A stretch of 64,000 nucleotides of DNA from Hyphomicrobiales bacterium. Its GTDB lineage: Bacteria; Pseudomonadota; Alphaproteobacteria; Rhizobiales; Rhizobiaceae. The stretch's first letter is position 1. Every line of letters begins with the position of its first letter. The notes below the pieces were generated by a model. The model was not told where the DNA came from. It searched no databases and saw only the letters and a list, made by a program, of their open reading frames with translations. Below are positions 11,850 through 20,907 of this stretch, piece after piece. The stretch covers positions 186,001 through 250,000 of the forward strand of contig UCHV01000001.1 of assembly GCA_900472395.1 (NCBI GenBank), read 5' to 3'. Made by a program: the position numbers and the translations under genes.

Positions 11850-12093
11850 CGGTAGGAAAGCGGCGGGCAGCCGCGTCTAGTCTTCCTCCGCCAAAGGACA
11901 TGGAAGACAATTCGGCGTCTTCGCCCAAGCCGCGGACTATTTCAGATAAAGCAATAAATTCGCAATTATTCCCGCAATTGTGAGGCGACGGTTCTCGCGG
12001 CAATATCACGCCGTTCAGACGAACACGGTGTCGCCTGGCAAATCGAACAAACTCTCAGCGCTTTTCGCGCGCCCCGAAATCCAGGAAACCACC

Positions 12094-12552
12094 ATGACTG
12101 CCAAAAACTCCGCCAAGAAAATTGCCAACCACGGCGTCGCCTGGGAAAGCGCATTCGGTTATGCGCAGGCCGTACAGATGAAAGATACCATCTACATCTC
12201 CGGGCAGTTGAGCCATGATGGCGAAGGCAAGCTTATTGCGCCCGCATCGCTTGACGATAAGGGCAGGCCTGCCGACTTCTCGCAGATGGAAGAACAGATC
12301 CGCCAGACATACGTCAACACCAAGAAGCTGCTCGCTGAATTCGGTGCAACGCTCGACGACGTCGTCGAAGAAACGCTCTTTGTTCTCGATGTCCCAAGCG
12401 CGTTTGCAGCTGGGTCCAAGGTCCGCAAGGAAATGTACGGCACGGACATGCCGCCGGTCGCCAGCAACCTGATCGGTGTCACTGCGCTGGCCTTTCCGGA
12501 ACAGATCGTCGAGATCACGTTCCGTGCCGTCATTGACCGATCCGCAGCCTGA
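12094..12552 (+). CDS. RidA/YjgF family protein
   Basis: 152 aa from MTAKNSAKKIANHGVAWE. The frame is open about 38 codons upstream, but that part is not protein-like and the ATG at 12094 gives the family start. The trimeric RidA fold is recognisable from DTIYISGQLSHDGEG, the TYVNTKKLLAEFGATLDDVVEETLF helix-strand block (split here across the family core) and PVASNLIGVTALAFPEQIVEI near the end. Classical RidA has Arg in the last block to bind imine carboxylates; here the SNLIGV position lacks it, so it is a Rid subfamily member of unclear substrate rather than a certain enamine deaminase. Confidence 0.88.
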   Translation: MTAKNSAKKIANHGVAWESAFGYAQAVQMKDTIYISGQLSHDGEGKLIAPASLDDKGRPADFSQMEEQIRQTYVNTKKLLAEFGATLDDVVEETLFVLDVPSAFAAGSKVRKEMYGTDMPPVASNLIGVTALAFPEQIVEITFRAVIDRSAA

Positions 12553-12626
12553 TCGCCAGCAGTCATTCATGAGCCGCCGGACGCGAAAAGGCGCCGGCGG
12601 CCACGTCGTTAGAACGGACCCTGAAG

Positions 12627-13349
12627 ATGCCAAGAAGTTCAACAAGCAGGACACGCCTGACCGCTTCGTTGCAGCTGACCGCCGACCTCGTCGCCAAAAC
12701 CCTCAGGGTCATCGAGGAAGAGGGCCCCGAACCGAACTGGACGCCGATTTCGTCCACCCAGCTCGACGAACTCGTCGACAGGATCGAGAAGGAAGCCGGA
12801 GAAGAGGAGATCTGGGTCTTTGCCTATGGCTCGCTGATGTGGAATCCGGGCTTTGACCATGTCGCCAGTGAAGCCGCTGTTGCCTATGGATGGCACCGTG
12901 CGTTCTCGCTTCGGATAAAACGACTGAGAGCAACATCCGATGCGCCCGGCCTGATGCTTGCCCTTCAGTCCGGCGGCAGCTGTTCCGGCCTGGTCCTCAA
13001 GCTTCCCTGCATGACAAAGAAGCAGGATCTGCGCACGCTTCTGGCTCGTGAGATCCGTTATGCGGAAGTCTGTGAAATGGTCAGATGGGTTTCGGTCAAG
13101 ACGCCATCGGGGCCGCGCCGTGCCCTGACGTTTTGGGCAAGCCCGAAGCACTCTCCTCTCACGGAAAAGATACCTCTTGAGGACGCTGCATTGTTGATTG
13201 CGCAGGCGTGCGGACCTGCGGGGTCGTGTGCCGAATATCTGCATCGCACGGTTTCAGATCTCGCGGATCGAAACATCTATGATCGAAACCTGTGGCGTTT
13301 GCAGAAAATGGTTGCAGCAACGCTTCAGGAAATTCCGCTTGATAATTGA
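12627..13349 (+). CDS. ChaC-like gamma-glutamylcyclotransferase
   Basis: 240 aa. The glycine-rich substrate loop of the family is clear: VFAYGSLMWNPGF (about residues 67-80), then AYGWHRAFSLRI, and the segment LLAREIRY that carries the candidate catalytic Glu. ChaC enzymes cleave the gamma-glutamyl bond of glutathione to 5-oxoproline and Cys-Gly in the cytosol. The N-terminal 60 residues form a leader that includes the usual short helix. It lies 75 bases after ridA; no partner gene is evident. A role linked to the 5-oxoprolinase-like protein at 25-29 kb is possible in principle but not shown. Confidence 0.85.
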   Translation: MPRSSTSRTRLTASLQLTADLVAKTLRVIEEEGPEPNWTPISSTQLDELVDRIEKEAGEEEIWVFAYGSLMWNPGFDHVASEAAVAYGWHRAFSLRIKRLRATSDAPGLMLALQSGGSCSGLVLKLPCMTKKQDLRTLLAREIRYAEVCEMVRWVSVKTPSGPRRALTFWASPKHSPLTEKIPLEDAALLIAQACGPAGSCAEYLHRTVSDLADRNIYDRNLWRLQKMVAATLQEIPLDN

Positions 13350-13425
13350 TTTCACGCGTCAAAACGACCACGCTCATGCCGCCAGAAAACAACGTGGGGA
13401 AAATCGCCTCGCTCGGATAACCTCG

Positions 13426-13596
13426 TCAAAACAGCCTGTTTTGCGCCAAAATGTGTTCGACGCCGCTTTGTATATGGCGGCGAAGAATTTCCACGGTCTT
13501 CTCGACGTCCTTCTTCAGCGAAATGATCGACGGGCGCACGCAACCCCTTGTTTCTGCTTTCGATGCAATGCGGACATTGGCGACAATTATTGCCAT
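13426..13596 (-). CDS. possible small protein in the 13350-13925 gap
   Basis: The 576-base gap between the chaC-like gene and the LysR gene has no convincing large gene. On the minus strand a 56-codon frame begins MAIIVANVRIASKAETRG and contains the helix-like run LKKDVEKTVEILRRHIQSG before a stop at 13426. The helical part looks protein-like, but no family is recognised and no strong ribosome site is seen, so this may be a remnant. The rest of the gap (13600-13925) shows nothing recognisable. Confidence 0.3.
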   Translation of the reverse strand: MAIIVANVRIASKAETRGCVRPSIISLKKDVEKTVEILRRHIQSGVEHILAQNRLF

Positions 13597-13925
13597 TAGA
13601 AATTCCGGCCTGATGCGGCAACCGGTATCGACACAGAGCGGCGACCAGAGCCCAGGTAAAACAGGCAGGCCTTCCTAACGATCGGTTCCACTGGATGAAC
13701 GGTTGTCGGTGACAGCCCAGGCACGAGAACCCGTGCCCTTCCGATCAGAACAGGACGGGTTTATTGCCAAGGAACGGATGGCGGCTTGGTTGGCGAGACC
13801 ATCCGGCAATCTGCATCGATATTCGCAACTCTGCTCGAGGGGCCTGCGCGGTTCTGGCGCTGCCGGGAAGAAATTTCAAGGGCGATAGCAACAATGGTAC
13901 GCCAGCACACTGCGGGCTTAAACAG

Positions 13926-14831
13926 CTAAAGGGCCTTTGTTACCTCAAGGCAGAAATCTATGAACGCCCGGACCTTTGCGGGCGGATGCTTGCGTGATGG
14001 GTGATAGGCAAACAGTGGAAACCGCTCGCCGTGCCAGTCCGGAAACAGGTCGATCAGTTCTCCCTGCTGCAGCCGCGCGCCGACGCCCCAGCCGATCACC
14101 TGAGCGATGCCCGTGCCGGCAAGGCATTCCTCCAGCATCGACTTCGGGTCCGTGAAGGTCAGCGGTCCGGATGTCGCCACCTCGATCGTCTCGCCGTCCC
14201 GGGCGAATTCCCATTCGAACGGCCGGCGTGTCTGCGGATCTATGAACTGGAGGCAGCGGTGACCGGCGAGATCGGAAGGGTGGCTCGGCTTCCCATACCT
14301 CTCGATATATCGCTTCGACGCGACGGTCAGGATCGGCGCTTCGATCAGCCTTTGTGAAACCAGGGACTGGAGCCTGGGTTGGCCGAAACGGACAGCGAGA
14401 TCGATACCTTCCATCACAAGATCGCCGAGATGATCACGGGTCACGAACTCGATGGAGAGATCGGGATACCGGTCGCATAACGTTCCGAGGTGCCCGGCGA
14501 GCACTAGAGGCAGAAAGAAGGGATCGATATCAACCTTGAGGCGCCCGCGAACGGCGGAGGCGTTTCCGGACGCTGTCAGGGATGCGTCTGCAATGGCTTC
14601 CAGATGAGGCTTTACATGCTCATAGAAGCGGCGGCCCTCGTCTGTCAGCATCAGGGATCGGGTTGTCCGATCGAGAAGCCGGATTCCCAGACGGCTTTCC
14701 AGTCTGCCGATAGCACGGCTCACGCCGGAATCCGAAAGCCCGATCACCTCCGCAGCCCTGACAAAGCTTCCTGTTTCGATGACTGCCGCGAGCACGCTTA
14801 CGCCAGACAAAATTCGTCCATCGAAGGGCAT
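13926..14831 (-). CDS. LysR-family transcriptional regulator
   Basis: 301 aa. N-terminal winged helix-turn-helix (ILSGVSVLAAVIETGSFVRAAEVIG, here in two overlapping pieces, then SDSGVSRAIGRLESRLGIRLLDRTTR), followed by the periplasmic-binding-protein-like effector domain (LVMEGIDLAVRFGQPRLQS, the typical motif of the LysR substrate domain). Transcribed away from the amidohydrolase gene with a 110 bp shared upstream region, the standard layout for a LysR regulator and its target, so it likely controls the amidohydrolase-MFS pair. Confidence 0.92.
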   Translation of the reverse strand: MPFDGRILSGVSVLAAVIETGSFVRAAEVIGLSDSGVSRAIGRLESRLGIRLLDRTTRSLMLTDEGRRFYEHVKPHLEAIADASLTASGNASAVRGRLKVDIDPFFLPLVLAGHLGTLCDRYPDLSIEFVTRDHLGDLVMEGIDLAVRFGQPRLQSLVSQRLIEAPILTVASKRYIERYGKPSHPSDLAGHRCLQFIDPQTRRPFEWEFARDGETIEVATSGPLTFTDPKSMLEECLAGTGIAQVIGWGVGARLQQGELIDLFPDWHGERFPLFAYHPSRKHPPAKVRAFIDFCLEVTKAL

Positions 14832-14941
14832 GGGCTATTCCTGATTTTTGATCATGAACCATCTGACATAACCGCACTTAAATCAACTCTTTCCATCAAG
14901 GATAAAGAGCTCGTTCCATCAAGCTTTAAAGGAAACGAGCC

Positions 14942-16291
14942 ATGAGTATCGCAAATACGGGTCCCACCCTCTTCAAGGGCGGGATTGTCATAACCATGGA
15001 AAACAGGCTTCCCAACCTCGCCCGCGGCGACGTTCTGGTGGAAGGCGAAACGATTTCCGCGGTCGGTATGGATTTGCCTTCCGAAGGCGCTCGGATAATC
15101 GATGCGGCCGGCTGCATTGTCATGCCGGGTCTCGTGGACGCCCATCATCACATGTGGCTGGGCGTGATGCGCCGCCTTATGCCCGATGTCGACGATCTCT
15201 TCGCTTACATCAAGGTTGTCGCCGAAACGCTGGGCGCTCATTATCGCCCGGCTGACATGTTCACGAGTACCAGACTGACTGCCGCGGCCTGCCTGGACGC
15301 CGGCATCACGACCGTCATCGACGCATGTCACTCATCGAGAAGCCCCGAACATACCGATGCCGCGCTCGCTGCTCTGCAGAGCAGCGGAATCCGGGCATTG
15401 CATATGGTCGGCGGCGCGATGGACAGCAGGGCTTCATCGTCCCATATCCCCGCCGACCTGAAGCGGCTGGCTTCTAAATGGGACCATTCCGGCCGCATCC
15501 GTGTCGGTCTGTTCGGCCAGTTCAACATCGACTGGTGGCGGGCGGCCCGCGACCTCGACATGCGAATCCTGACGGAGTTTATCGGGGATCTTGCAACGCT
15601 CGGCCCGGAGTTCGATGAACCCGGCCTTCTCGGCCCCCACAACATCTTCAATCATTGCACAAGGCTGCCTGAAGATACCTGGAAGCGGCTGGCTGCGGCA
15701 GGCGTGAACGTCACGGTCAATCCCCGTTCTGACGCACTGTTCGGCTTCGACGACGACCGCTTCGCATTTCAGCAGGCGATCGAACATGGCCTGACGCCGG
15801 CTCTCGGGATTGATCTCGATACCGCGTTCGGCAGCGATATGTTCGGCGAGATGCACGCCCTCTTCGGCCAGCAGCGCTCGGCGATGCGCTATCGCCGGTT
15901 CCGCGGCGAGAAGAATACGCCTGCACCGATCACCGTAGAGGGCGTCCTTCGTGCCGCGACAGTCAGCGGCGCGCGGGCAGCCGGCCTCGAGCGCCAGATC
16001 AGTTCGCTCGCACCCGGCAAGCAGGCGGACATCATCATGATCCGCACGGATGATGTCGCGGTTTTCCCGGTCTCCAGCGCTATCGGCACGGTCGTACAGG
16101 CGGTGGAACGGTCGAACGTCGACACCGTCATGGTCGCGGGTTCGATCCGCAAGCGCAGCGGCAAGTTGGTCGACCTCGATGTCGACGCGCTTTCCCGCGA
16201 AGCGACCGGTTCGCTGGAGTATCTGCTTTCGACCAGTGGTTACCGCGCCGACCTCTTTGGTGAAAAGACCGCCCCGGTTCTCGCCGCCTGA
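14942..16291 (+). CDS. amidohydrolase (TRZ/ATZ/cytosine-deaminase-like)
   Basis: 449 aa metal-dependent hydrolase. It has the short N-terminal beta sandwich (LFKGGIVITME, DVLVEGETISAVG), the metal-binding GLVDAHHHMWLGV (His68-70), the His of IFNHCTRLPED, and the Asp of ALGIDLDTAFGSDM, ending with SLAPGKQADIIMI of the C-terminal sandwich. Family members deaminate or dechlorinate ring compounds or hydrolyse cyclic amides; substrate cannot be read from sequence. Ribosome site AAAGGAAACG. It is divergent from a LysR gene and followed by an MFS transporter, which suggests import plus hydrolysis of one external compound. Confidence 0.85.
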   Translation: MSIANTGPTLFKGGIVITMENRLPNLARGDVLVEGETISAVGMDLPSEGARIIDAAGCIVMPGLVDAHHHMWLGVMRRLMPDVDDLFAYIKVVAETLGAHYRPADMFTSTRLTAAACLDAGITTVIDACHSSRSPEHTDAALAALQSSGIRALHMVGGAMDSRASSSHIPADLKRLASKWDHSGRIRVGLFGQFNIDWWRAARDLDMRILTEFIGDLATLGPEFDEPGLLGPHNIFNHCTRLPEDTWKRLAAAGVNVTVNPRSDALFGFDDDRFAFQQAIEHGLTPALGIDLDTAFGSDMFGEMHALFGQQRSAMRYRRFRGEKNTPAPITVEGVLRAATVSGARAAGLERQISSLAPGKQADIIMIRTDDVAVFPVSSAIGTVVQAVERSNVDTVMVAGSIRKRSGKLVDLDVDALSREATGSLEYLLSTSGYRADLFGEKTAPVLAA

Positions 16292-16296
16292 CAACG

Positions 16297-16324
16297 GAGC
16301 GCCGTCCGGTGCGCGGCGGCGCTC
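16297..16324 (+). other. intercistronic hairpin between amidohydrolase and MFS genes
   Basis: Perfect 8 bp inverted repeat GAGCGCCG / CGGCGCTC with a 12-base loop, just after the amidohydrolase stop and before the transporter start. No U-run follows, so a role in mRNA stability or partial attenuation is more likely than full termination. Confidence 0.4.
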
Positions 16325-16348
16325 TGCCTGTTCCATACAACAACTTGA

Positions 16349-17584
16349 GTGGAGGATGCCATGAGTGCATTCGTTCAAGGTCCGTCCGGTTCGACAACCG
16401 GCTCCGGCCCCGCCGAGACTTCGCCGGAAAGACTTTCACGTCCTGCGACGGGCATCATCTTAGCCCTGTTCTGCGGTTACCTGGCTGTCGGGCTGCCCCT
16501 GCCGGTCATCCCGCTTTTCCTTCATGCACAACTCGGCTTCAGTGCGTCTGTCGTTGGCCTTGTGATCGGGATCCAGTTCGCCGCCACCGTGCTCACCAGG
16601 GGATATGCGGGCCGGATTACCGATCAGTATGGTGGCAAGCGGTCTGCGCTGCAGGGCGCGGCCGCCTGCGCTCTTGCCGGCCTGCTATATGTCGTCGCGG
16701 CGGTTCCGGGCCTTCCAGTCATGGCCAGCCTGACGGTGGTGGTCATCGGACGGCTTGTTGCCGGTTTCGGCGAAAGCCAGTTCGTGACGGGCTGCGTATC
16801 CTGGTCCATCGCATCGGTCGGGCCGCAGAGGGCCGGGATGTCGATGTCCTGGACGGGAATTGCGATGTTCGCAGCGCTTGCCGTCGCAGCGCCGGTCGGA
16901 ATGCTTCTTTACCAGTCATTCGGGCTCGAGGCCGCGATGTTCGCCTGCATCGCCGCGCCCCTGGTCGCCGCTGTGATCGTTTCCAGGGAAACTTCCTATT
17001 CCATTCCGAGCGGCCCGCGCCTTCCTTTCTACAAGGTTGTCGGCCAGATCTGGCGCGAGGGTTTCGGTCTCATGCTGCAGGGCGTCGGACTGTCCGGGCT
17101 GACCGCCTTTGCATCGCTGTATTTCGCGGCTCGGGGATGGGGAAATGCCGGGTTGGTCATGACCGCCTTCGGGATCGGATTCATCCTGATCCGCATCGTG
17201 CTCGGTTTTCTGCCCGACCGGATCGGCGGGTATCGCGTCGCCGCGATCTCGCTTGTCATCGAAGCCATCGGGCAGGCGCTGATCTGGCTGGCACCCAACG
17301 AGGTCGCCGCTCTTGCAGGCGCATTCGTGACGGGATTGGGCTGCGCCTTGATATTCCCCGCTCTCGGTGTCGAAGTCCTGAAGCGTGTGCCGCCGGCAAA
17401 CCGTGGCAGCGCGATGGGGGCGTTTGTCGCGTTTCTCGACATCGCCTACGGCCTGTCCGGTCCCATCGCCGGCGGCGTCGCGACGCAGTTTGGATATCCG
17501 GCCGTTTATCTGTTCGGAGCCCTTTGCGCTCTGGCAGGCGCCGCACTGTCCCATGCTGCGCGCATTTCGCAGCGACGAAAATAG
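16349..17584 (+). CDS. MFS transporter
   Basis: 411 aa with about twelve hydrophobic segments (for example IILALFCGYLAVGLPLPVIP and SVVGLVIGIQFAATVL near the start) and the MFS loop 2-3 signature GYAGRITDQYGGKR. The sugar/drug type cannot be told apart; the arabinose-efflux-like subgroup (YfcJ/YhhS) is the closest impression. Start ATG at 16349 (MEDAMSAFVQ); the internal ATG at 16361 with GTGGAGG ahead of it is an alternative. It follows the amidohydrolase gene in the same operon and may import its substrate or export the product. Confidence 0.86.
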   Translation: MEDAMSAFVQGPSGSTTGSGPAETSPERLSRPATGIILALFCGYLAVGLPLPVIPLFLHAQLGFSASVVGLVIGIQFAATVLTRGYAGRITDQYGGKRSALQGAAACALAGLLYVVAAVPGLPVMASLTVVVIGRLVAGFGESQFVTGCVSWSIASVGPQRAGMSMSWTGIAMFAALAVAAPVGMLLYQSFGLEAAMFACIAAPLVAAVIVSRETSYSIPSGPRLPFYKVVGQIWREGFGLMLQGVGLSGLTAFASLYFAARGWGNAGLVMTAFGIGFILIRIVLGFLPDRIGGYRVAAISLVIEAIGQALIWLAPNEVAALAGAFVTGLGCALIFPALGVEVLKRVPPANRGSAMGAFVAFLDIAYGLSGPIAGGVATQFGYPAVYLFGALCALAGAALSHAARISQRRK

Positions 17585-17632
17585 AAGGCGGGTGTCGTCT
17601 AAATCAATCCAGGTTCTCAGAGGAGCATACCG

Positions 17633-17863
17633 ATGTCACGCATCTTCATTTCCGGATCGTCCACCGGCGTTGGCCTCATGGCAGGCAAGCTTCTTGTCGA
17701 AAACGGCCACCACGTCGTGCTGCACGCACGCAACGGCGGTCGTGCCGAGGTCACGCGTCGACATGTCTGGTCCAGATACGGTCACTGCGAAACGGTGCGT
17801 TATGATGCGCATACGCGTCCGGGATCCACGTTTCAGAACAGGAAACGAACGCTCCTAGGATAA
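17633..17863 (+). pseudogene. truncated short-chain dehydrogenase/reductase
   Basis: 76-codon frame starting MSRIFISGSSTGVGLMAGKL, a clear SDR N-terminus with the TGxxxGxG dinucleotide-binding motif and the following VLHARNGGRAE. After about residue 45 the similarity to SDR proteins stops and the rest is not SDR-like; a whole SDR would be about 230-300 aa with a YxxxK active site, which is missing. It has a good ribosome site (GAGGAGCATACCG). The end runs into the convergent Ldh-family gene with a 9-base overlap, so a deletion probably removed the 3' three quarters of the gene. Confidence 0.8.
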
Positions 17864-18874
17864 CGCCAGGGCTCTCAGCGTGTCGTAACCATCAATAGAG
17901 AGCGGAATGCCGTCCTTTTCTGACTTCGCACGGGTCACGTGGCGTCGGTCGCCGGGCAAACGTTCCTGGCCGGCCTCGAGAACCAGATCGCATATGCCGG
18001 CCACACGTTCCGCAAACACATCGTTGCCGCCGCGCGCGGGATCTATGACGATGAAGAACTGGCCGGTGAATGGTGTCTGCGCGCCCTTGTGGCCACTCCA
18101 GTCGAACTCGCCGGAGAAATAACCGCCGGTGAGCGCCGCGCTCAAAATCTCCACCATCAGCGCGATTGAATTGCCCTTGTGGCCGCCAAAGGGCAGCAGC
18201 GCGCCGCCATCGAGGATTTCCTTCGGGTCATTGGTCGGCTGGCCTTCACGATCGACTCCCATGCCGGGCTTGAGCTCGTGCCCGGCGCGTGCTGCGATCT
18301 GCACGTCTCCGTGGGCTATCGCAGAGGAGGCCTGATCGAACACAAAGGGCGCCGCCCCGGCACGTGGCGAGGCGAACGCGACCGGATTGGTGCCGAACAC
18401 GGCCTTCCTGCCGCCATGCGGCACGACGCAGGCCATGCTGTTGACGACGCTGAGTGCAACAAGACCCTCTTCGGCAAAGGGTTCGACATCGGGCCAGAGC
18501 GCACTGAAATGGTGCGAGCGACGGATGGCGAGAACGGCTACGCCGTTCTCCTTCACCTTTTCGATCAGCCGCGGGCGTGCCGCGAACAATGCCGGCTGAG
18601 CAAAACCGCCCTTGGCGTCGACACGCACGAAGGCCGGCCCGACATCCTCGACTTCCGGAACAGCCTTGCCGTCGATCCAGCCACTGTTCAGCGACGAGAT
18701 GTAACCCGCCATGCGAAAGATACCGTGGCTGAGCGAACCGTCACGCTCGCAGCCTGCGCAGTTTTCGGCGAGGATTTTTGCGTTGTGTTCGGATACGCCG
18801 TTCTTCTCGAACATGCTTTGGAGAAGCGCAACAAGATCGGCATAGGGCAGGTGGATAGTGGTCTTATCGGTCAT
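17855..18874 (-). CDS. Ldh-family (malate/lactate/Pip2C-reductase-like) NAD(P)H oxidoreductase
   Basis: 339 aa. The family core is visible: GSLSHGIFRMAGYISSL (about 47-63, with the catalytic His), the segment AIRRSHHFSALWPDVE, the NADH-binding GTNPVAFASPR, and LPFGGHKGNSIALMVEILS. This fold covers malate, ureidoglycolate and delta1-piperideine/pyrroline-2-carboxylate reductases; the SHG and GGHKG patterns fit the last group, so cyclic imino acid reduction is a good guess. I chose ATG 18874, which has GGGAGAG before it, over the GTG at 18880 that overlaps the M20 stop. Last gene of the Dpp-type operon. Confidence 0.85.
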   Translation of the reverse strand: MTDKTTIHLPYADLVALLQSMFEKNGVSEHNAKILAENCAGCERDGSLSHGIFRMAGYISSLNSGWIDGKAVPEVEDVGPAFVRVDAKGGFAQPALFAARPRLIEKVKENGVAVLAIRRSHHFSALWPDVEPFAEEGLVALSVVNSMACVVPHGGRKAVFGTNPVAFASPRAGAAPFVFDQASSAIAHGDVQIAARAGHELKPGMGVDREGQPTNDPKEILDGGALLPFGGHKGNSIALMVEILSAALTGGYFSGEFDWSGHKGAQTPFTGQFFIVIDPARGGNDVFAERVAGICDLVLEAGQERLPGDRRHVTRAKSEKDGIPLSIDGYDTLRALALS

Positions 18875-18876
18875 GG

Positions 18877-20061
18877 TCACTCTCCCGCCGTTCCGTTCAG
18901 TCGCTGATCCACCAGCGACAGCCAGTAACGAACACCATGCACAATGGCGTCGTCGTTGAAATCGTAAGCCGGATTGTGCAGGTCGGCGCTATCTCCGTTG
19001 CCGAGCCAGATCATCGCGCCGGGCCGTTTTTCCAGCATGTAGGAAAAATCTTCCGAACCCATCGTGGCCGGCCAGTCGGTGTTGACGCGATCTGCCCCGG
19101 CAACAGCGGAAGCAGCCTGCGCCGCCACTTTTGTCTTTTCCGGATCGTTGACGGTTACCGGATAACCGGGACGCCAGTCGATCACCGCTTCGCAGCCAAG
19201 GGCTCTCGCGTTGCTTGTCGCGACCTCGCGAAAACGCTCCTCGACCATTTTCCGGGTCTCGGCATTCATGGTGCGGATCGTGCCGCCGATGCGGATGGCG
19301 GCCGGTATGACATTGAGCGCGCCGGCATTGCCGCCTTCCATAAACGTCGCCGACAGAACGACCGGATCGAACGGATTGGTGAAGCGGGAGGCGATTGCCT
19401 GCAGCGCGACGATCATCTGGGCGCCCGCCAGAACCGGGTCACGAGCCAGATGCGGATAGGCGGCGTGGCCACCTTTGCCGTTGATGGTAATGACGAAACG
19501 GTCGCCGCCGGCCATCATCGCGCCGCTGCGGATCGCAAAAGATCCGACGGCGAGGCCCGGCTGGTTGTGCATGCCGTAGACTTCCTCGATGCCGAAACGA
19601 TCGAGCACGCCTTCCTCGATCATCACCCGCGCACCGGCGCCGCCTTCTTCAGCCGGCTGGAAGATCAGCACCGCCTTGCCGACGAAATCTCTGGTTTCGG
19701 CCAGTTGTTTCGCCGTCGCCAGCAGCATGGCGGTGTGCCCGTCATGCCCGCAGGCGTGCATCATGTTTTCCACCTTGGAGGCGTAGGGCAGGTTGGTCTG
19801 CTCGGCCATCGGCAGCGCATCCATGTCGCAGCGCAGGGCGATCGTGCGGCCCGGTCCATTGCTGCCGTTGATAACGGCGATGACACCGGTTTTCGCGATG
19901 CCGGCAACGACTTCGTCGCAACCGAATTCGGTTAGCTTTTCCGTCACCAGCGCCGACGTCTTCGGCAGATCGAAGAGGAGTTCGGGATATTGGTGGATGG
20001 TTCGACGCCATTCTTTTGCTTGGTTTGCAAGAGAGGCGAGGGAAGAGGCGTCGACGGTCAT
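18877..20061 (-). CDS. M20-family amidohydrolase (hippurate/N-acyl-amino-acid hydrolase type)
   Basis: 394 aa, full length for M20D enzymes. Metal-ligand and catalytic motifs: ALRCDMDALPM, MMHACGHDGHTAMLL, QPAEEGGAGARVM with the catalytic Glu, the dimerisation domain with GKGGHAAYPHLARDPV, and MGSEDFSYMLEKRPG near the end. It cleaves an acyl or similar group from an amino acid. In the operon it comes after the peptide-type ABC importer and just before the Ldh-family reductase (overlap), so it likely acts on the imported compound or on the product of the HyuA/HyuB protein. Confidence 0.91.
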   Translation of the reverse strand: MTVDASSLASLANQAKEWRRTIHQYPELLFDLPKTSALVTEKLTEFGCDEVVAGIAKTGVIAVINGSNGPGRTIALRCDMDALPMAEQTNLPYASKVENMMHACGHDGHTAMLLATAKQLAETRDFVGKAVLIFQPAEEGGAGARVMIEEGVLDRFGIEEVYGMHNQPGLAVGSFAIRSGAMMAGGDRFVITINGKGGHAAYPHLARDPVLAGAQMIVALQAIASRFTNPFDPVVLSATFMEGGNAGALNVIPAAIRIGGTIRTMNAETRKMVEERFREVATSNARALGCEAVIDWRPGYPVTVNDPEKTKVAAQAASAVAGADRVNTDWPATMGSEDFSYMLEKRPGAMIWLGNGDSADLHNPAYDFNDDAIVHGVRYWLSLVDQRLNGTAGE

Positions 20062-20079
20062 GTGGGCTCCCGGGAATTT

Positions 20080-20907
20080 TTATGCGGACGCGGCCTGGCG
20101 GAAGGGTGAGCGATCAGGATCGGGATCCGGCATCGCGTCCAGCAGCATGCGCGTGTATTCGTTTGTCGGTCGCTCGAAGATATCTTCAACCGGGCCGCTT
20201 TCAACCAGCTTTCCCCGATAGATCACAGCGACTTCATCGCAGATGTAGCGAATGACGCCGAGATCGTGGCTGATGAAGAAATAAGTGAGGCCCAGTTCTT
20301 CCTGCAGCCGGTGTAAAAGATTGAGCACATCGGCCTGAACCGAAACGTCGAGCGCTGAAGTGGGCTCATCGAGAATGAGGAATTCGGGCTTGGCAGCCAG
20401 CGCACGGGCAATGCCGATACGCTGGCGCTGGCCACCGGAGAACTCGTGCGGATAACGGAACAGGTGCTCTTCCCGCAGACCGACCTGCAACAGCAGTTCC
20501 AGCACGCGTTCTGTCCGCTGGCGCGCCGTCATGGGAACGATGTCGCGATGAATGACCAGCGGTTCGGCGATGATGTCATGGATCGTCATGCGTGGATCGA
20601 GAGAGGCGTAAGGATCCTGAAAGACGATCTGCAGGCGCGCGCGCAGACGGCGCATCTCGGTCGGGGTCAGCTTGCCGATGTCGGCGCCTTCATAAAGGAT
20701 ATTGCCCGATGTCAGCGTTTCCAGCCGCAGGATGCAGCGTGTCAGCGTCGTCTTGCCGGAGCCGCTTTCTCCGACCAGGCCGAAGCTCTTTCCCTTGGCC
20801 ACCCGCAGGCTGACATCGTCGAGCGCCTTGAAGCCCTCGGTGTGGCCGAACAGGCCCTTGCGCTGACCCAGGAAAATCTTTGAGACATTGTTGATCTGAA
20901 GCATCAC
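20080..20907 (-). CDS. peptide/nickel-type ABC transporter ATP-binding protein (DppF-like)
   Basis: 275 aa. Walker A in GLVGESGSGKTTLTRCI, the ABC signature FSGGQRQRIGIARALA, Walker B FLILDEPTSALDVSVQ and the switch His in FFISHDLGVIRY. The C-terminus has the DIFERPTNEYTRMLLDAMPDP oligopeptide/dipeptide motif split across the end of the family domain. It overlaps dppD by 4 bases (ATGA), as usual for paired ATPases of this importer class. Confidence 0.93.
   Translation of the reverse strand: MMLQINNVSKIFLGQRKGLFGHTEGFKALDDVSLRVAKGKSFGLVGESGSGKTTLTRCILRLETLTSGNILYEGADIGKLTPTEMRRLRARLQIVFQDPYASLDPRMTIHDIIAEPLVIHRDIVPMTARQRTERVLELLLQVGLREEHLFRYPHEFSGGQRQRIGIARALAAKPEFLILDEPTSALDVSVQADVLNLLHRLQEELGLTYFFISHDLGVIRYICDEVAVIYRGKLVESGPVEDIFERPTNEYTRMLLDAMPDPDPDRSPFRQAASA

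Noticed and set aside
15434..16378. Minus-strand open frame opposite the amidohydrolase gene
   Set aside because: Composition is that of a shadow frame and no motif is present; the plus-strand amidohydrolase explains the coding signal.
16309..17805. Second-frame 498-codon open frame across the MFS gene
   Set aside because: The frame is rich in Arg/Cys and without membrane segments, while the frame at 16349-17584 gives a clear transporter.
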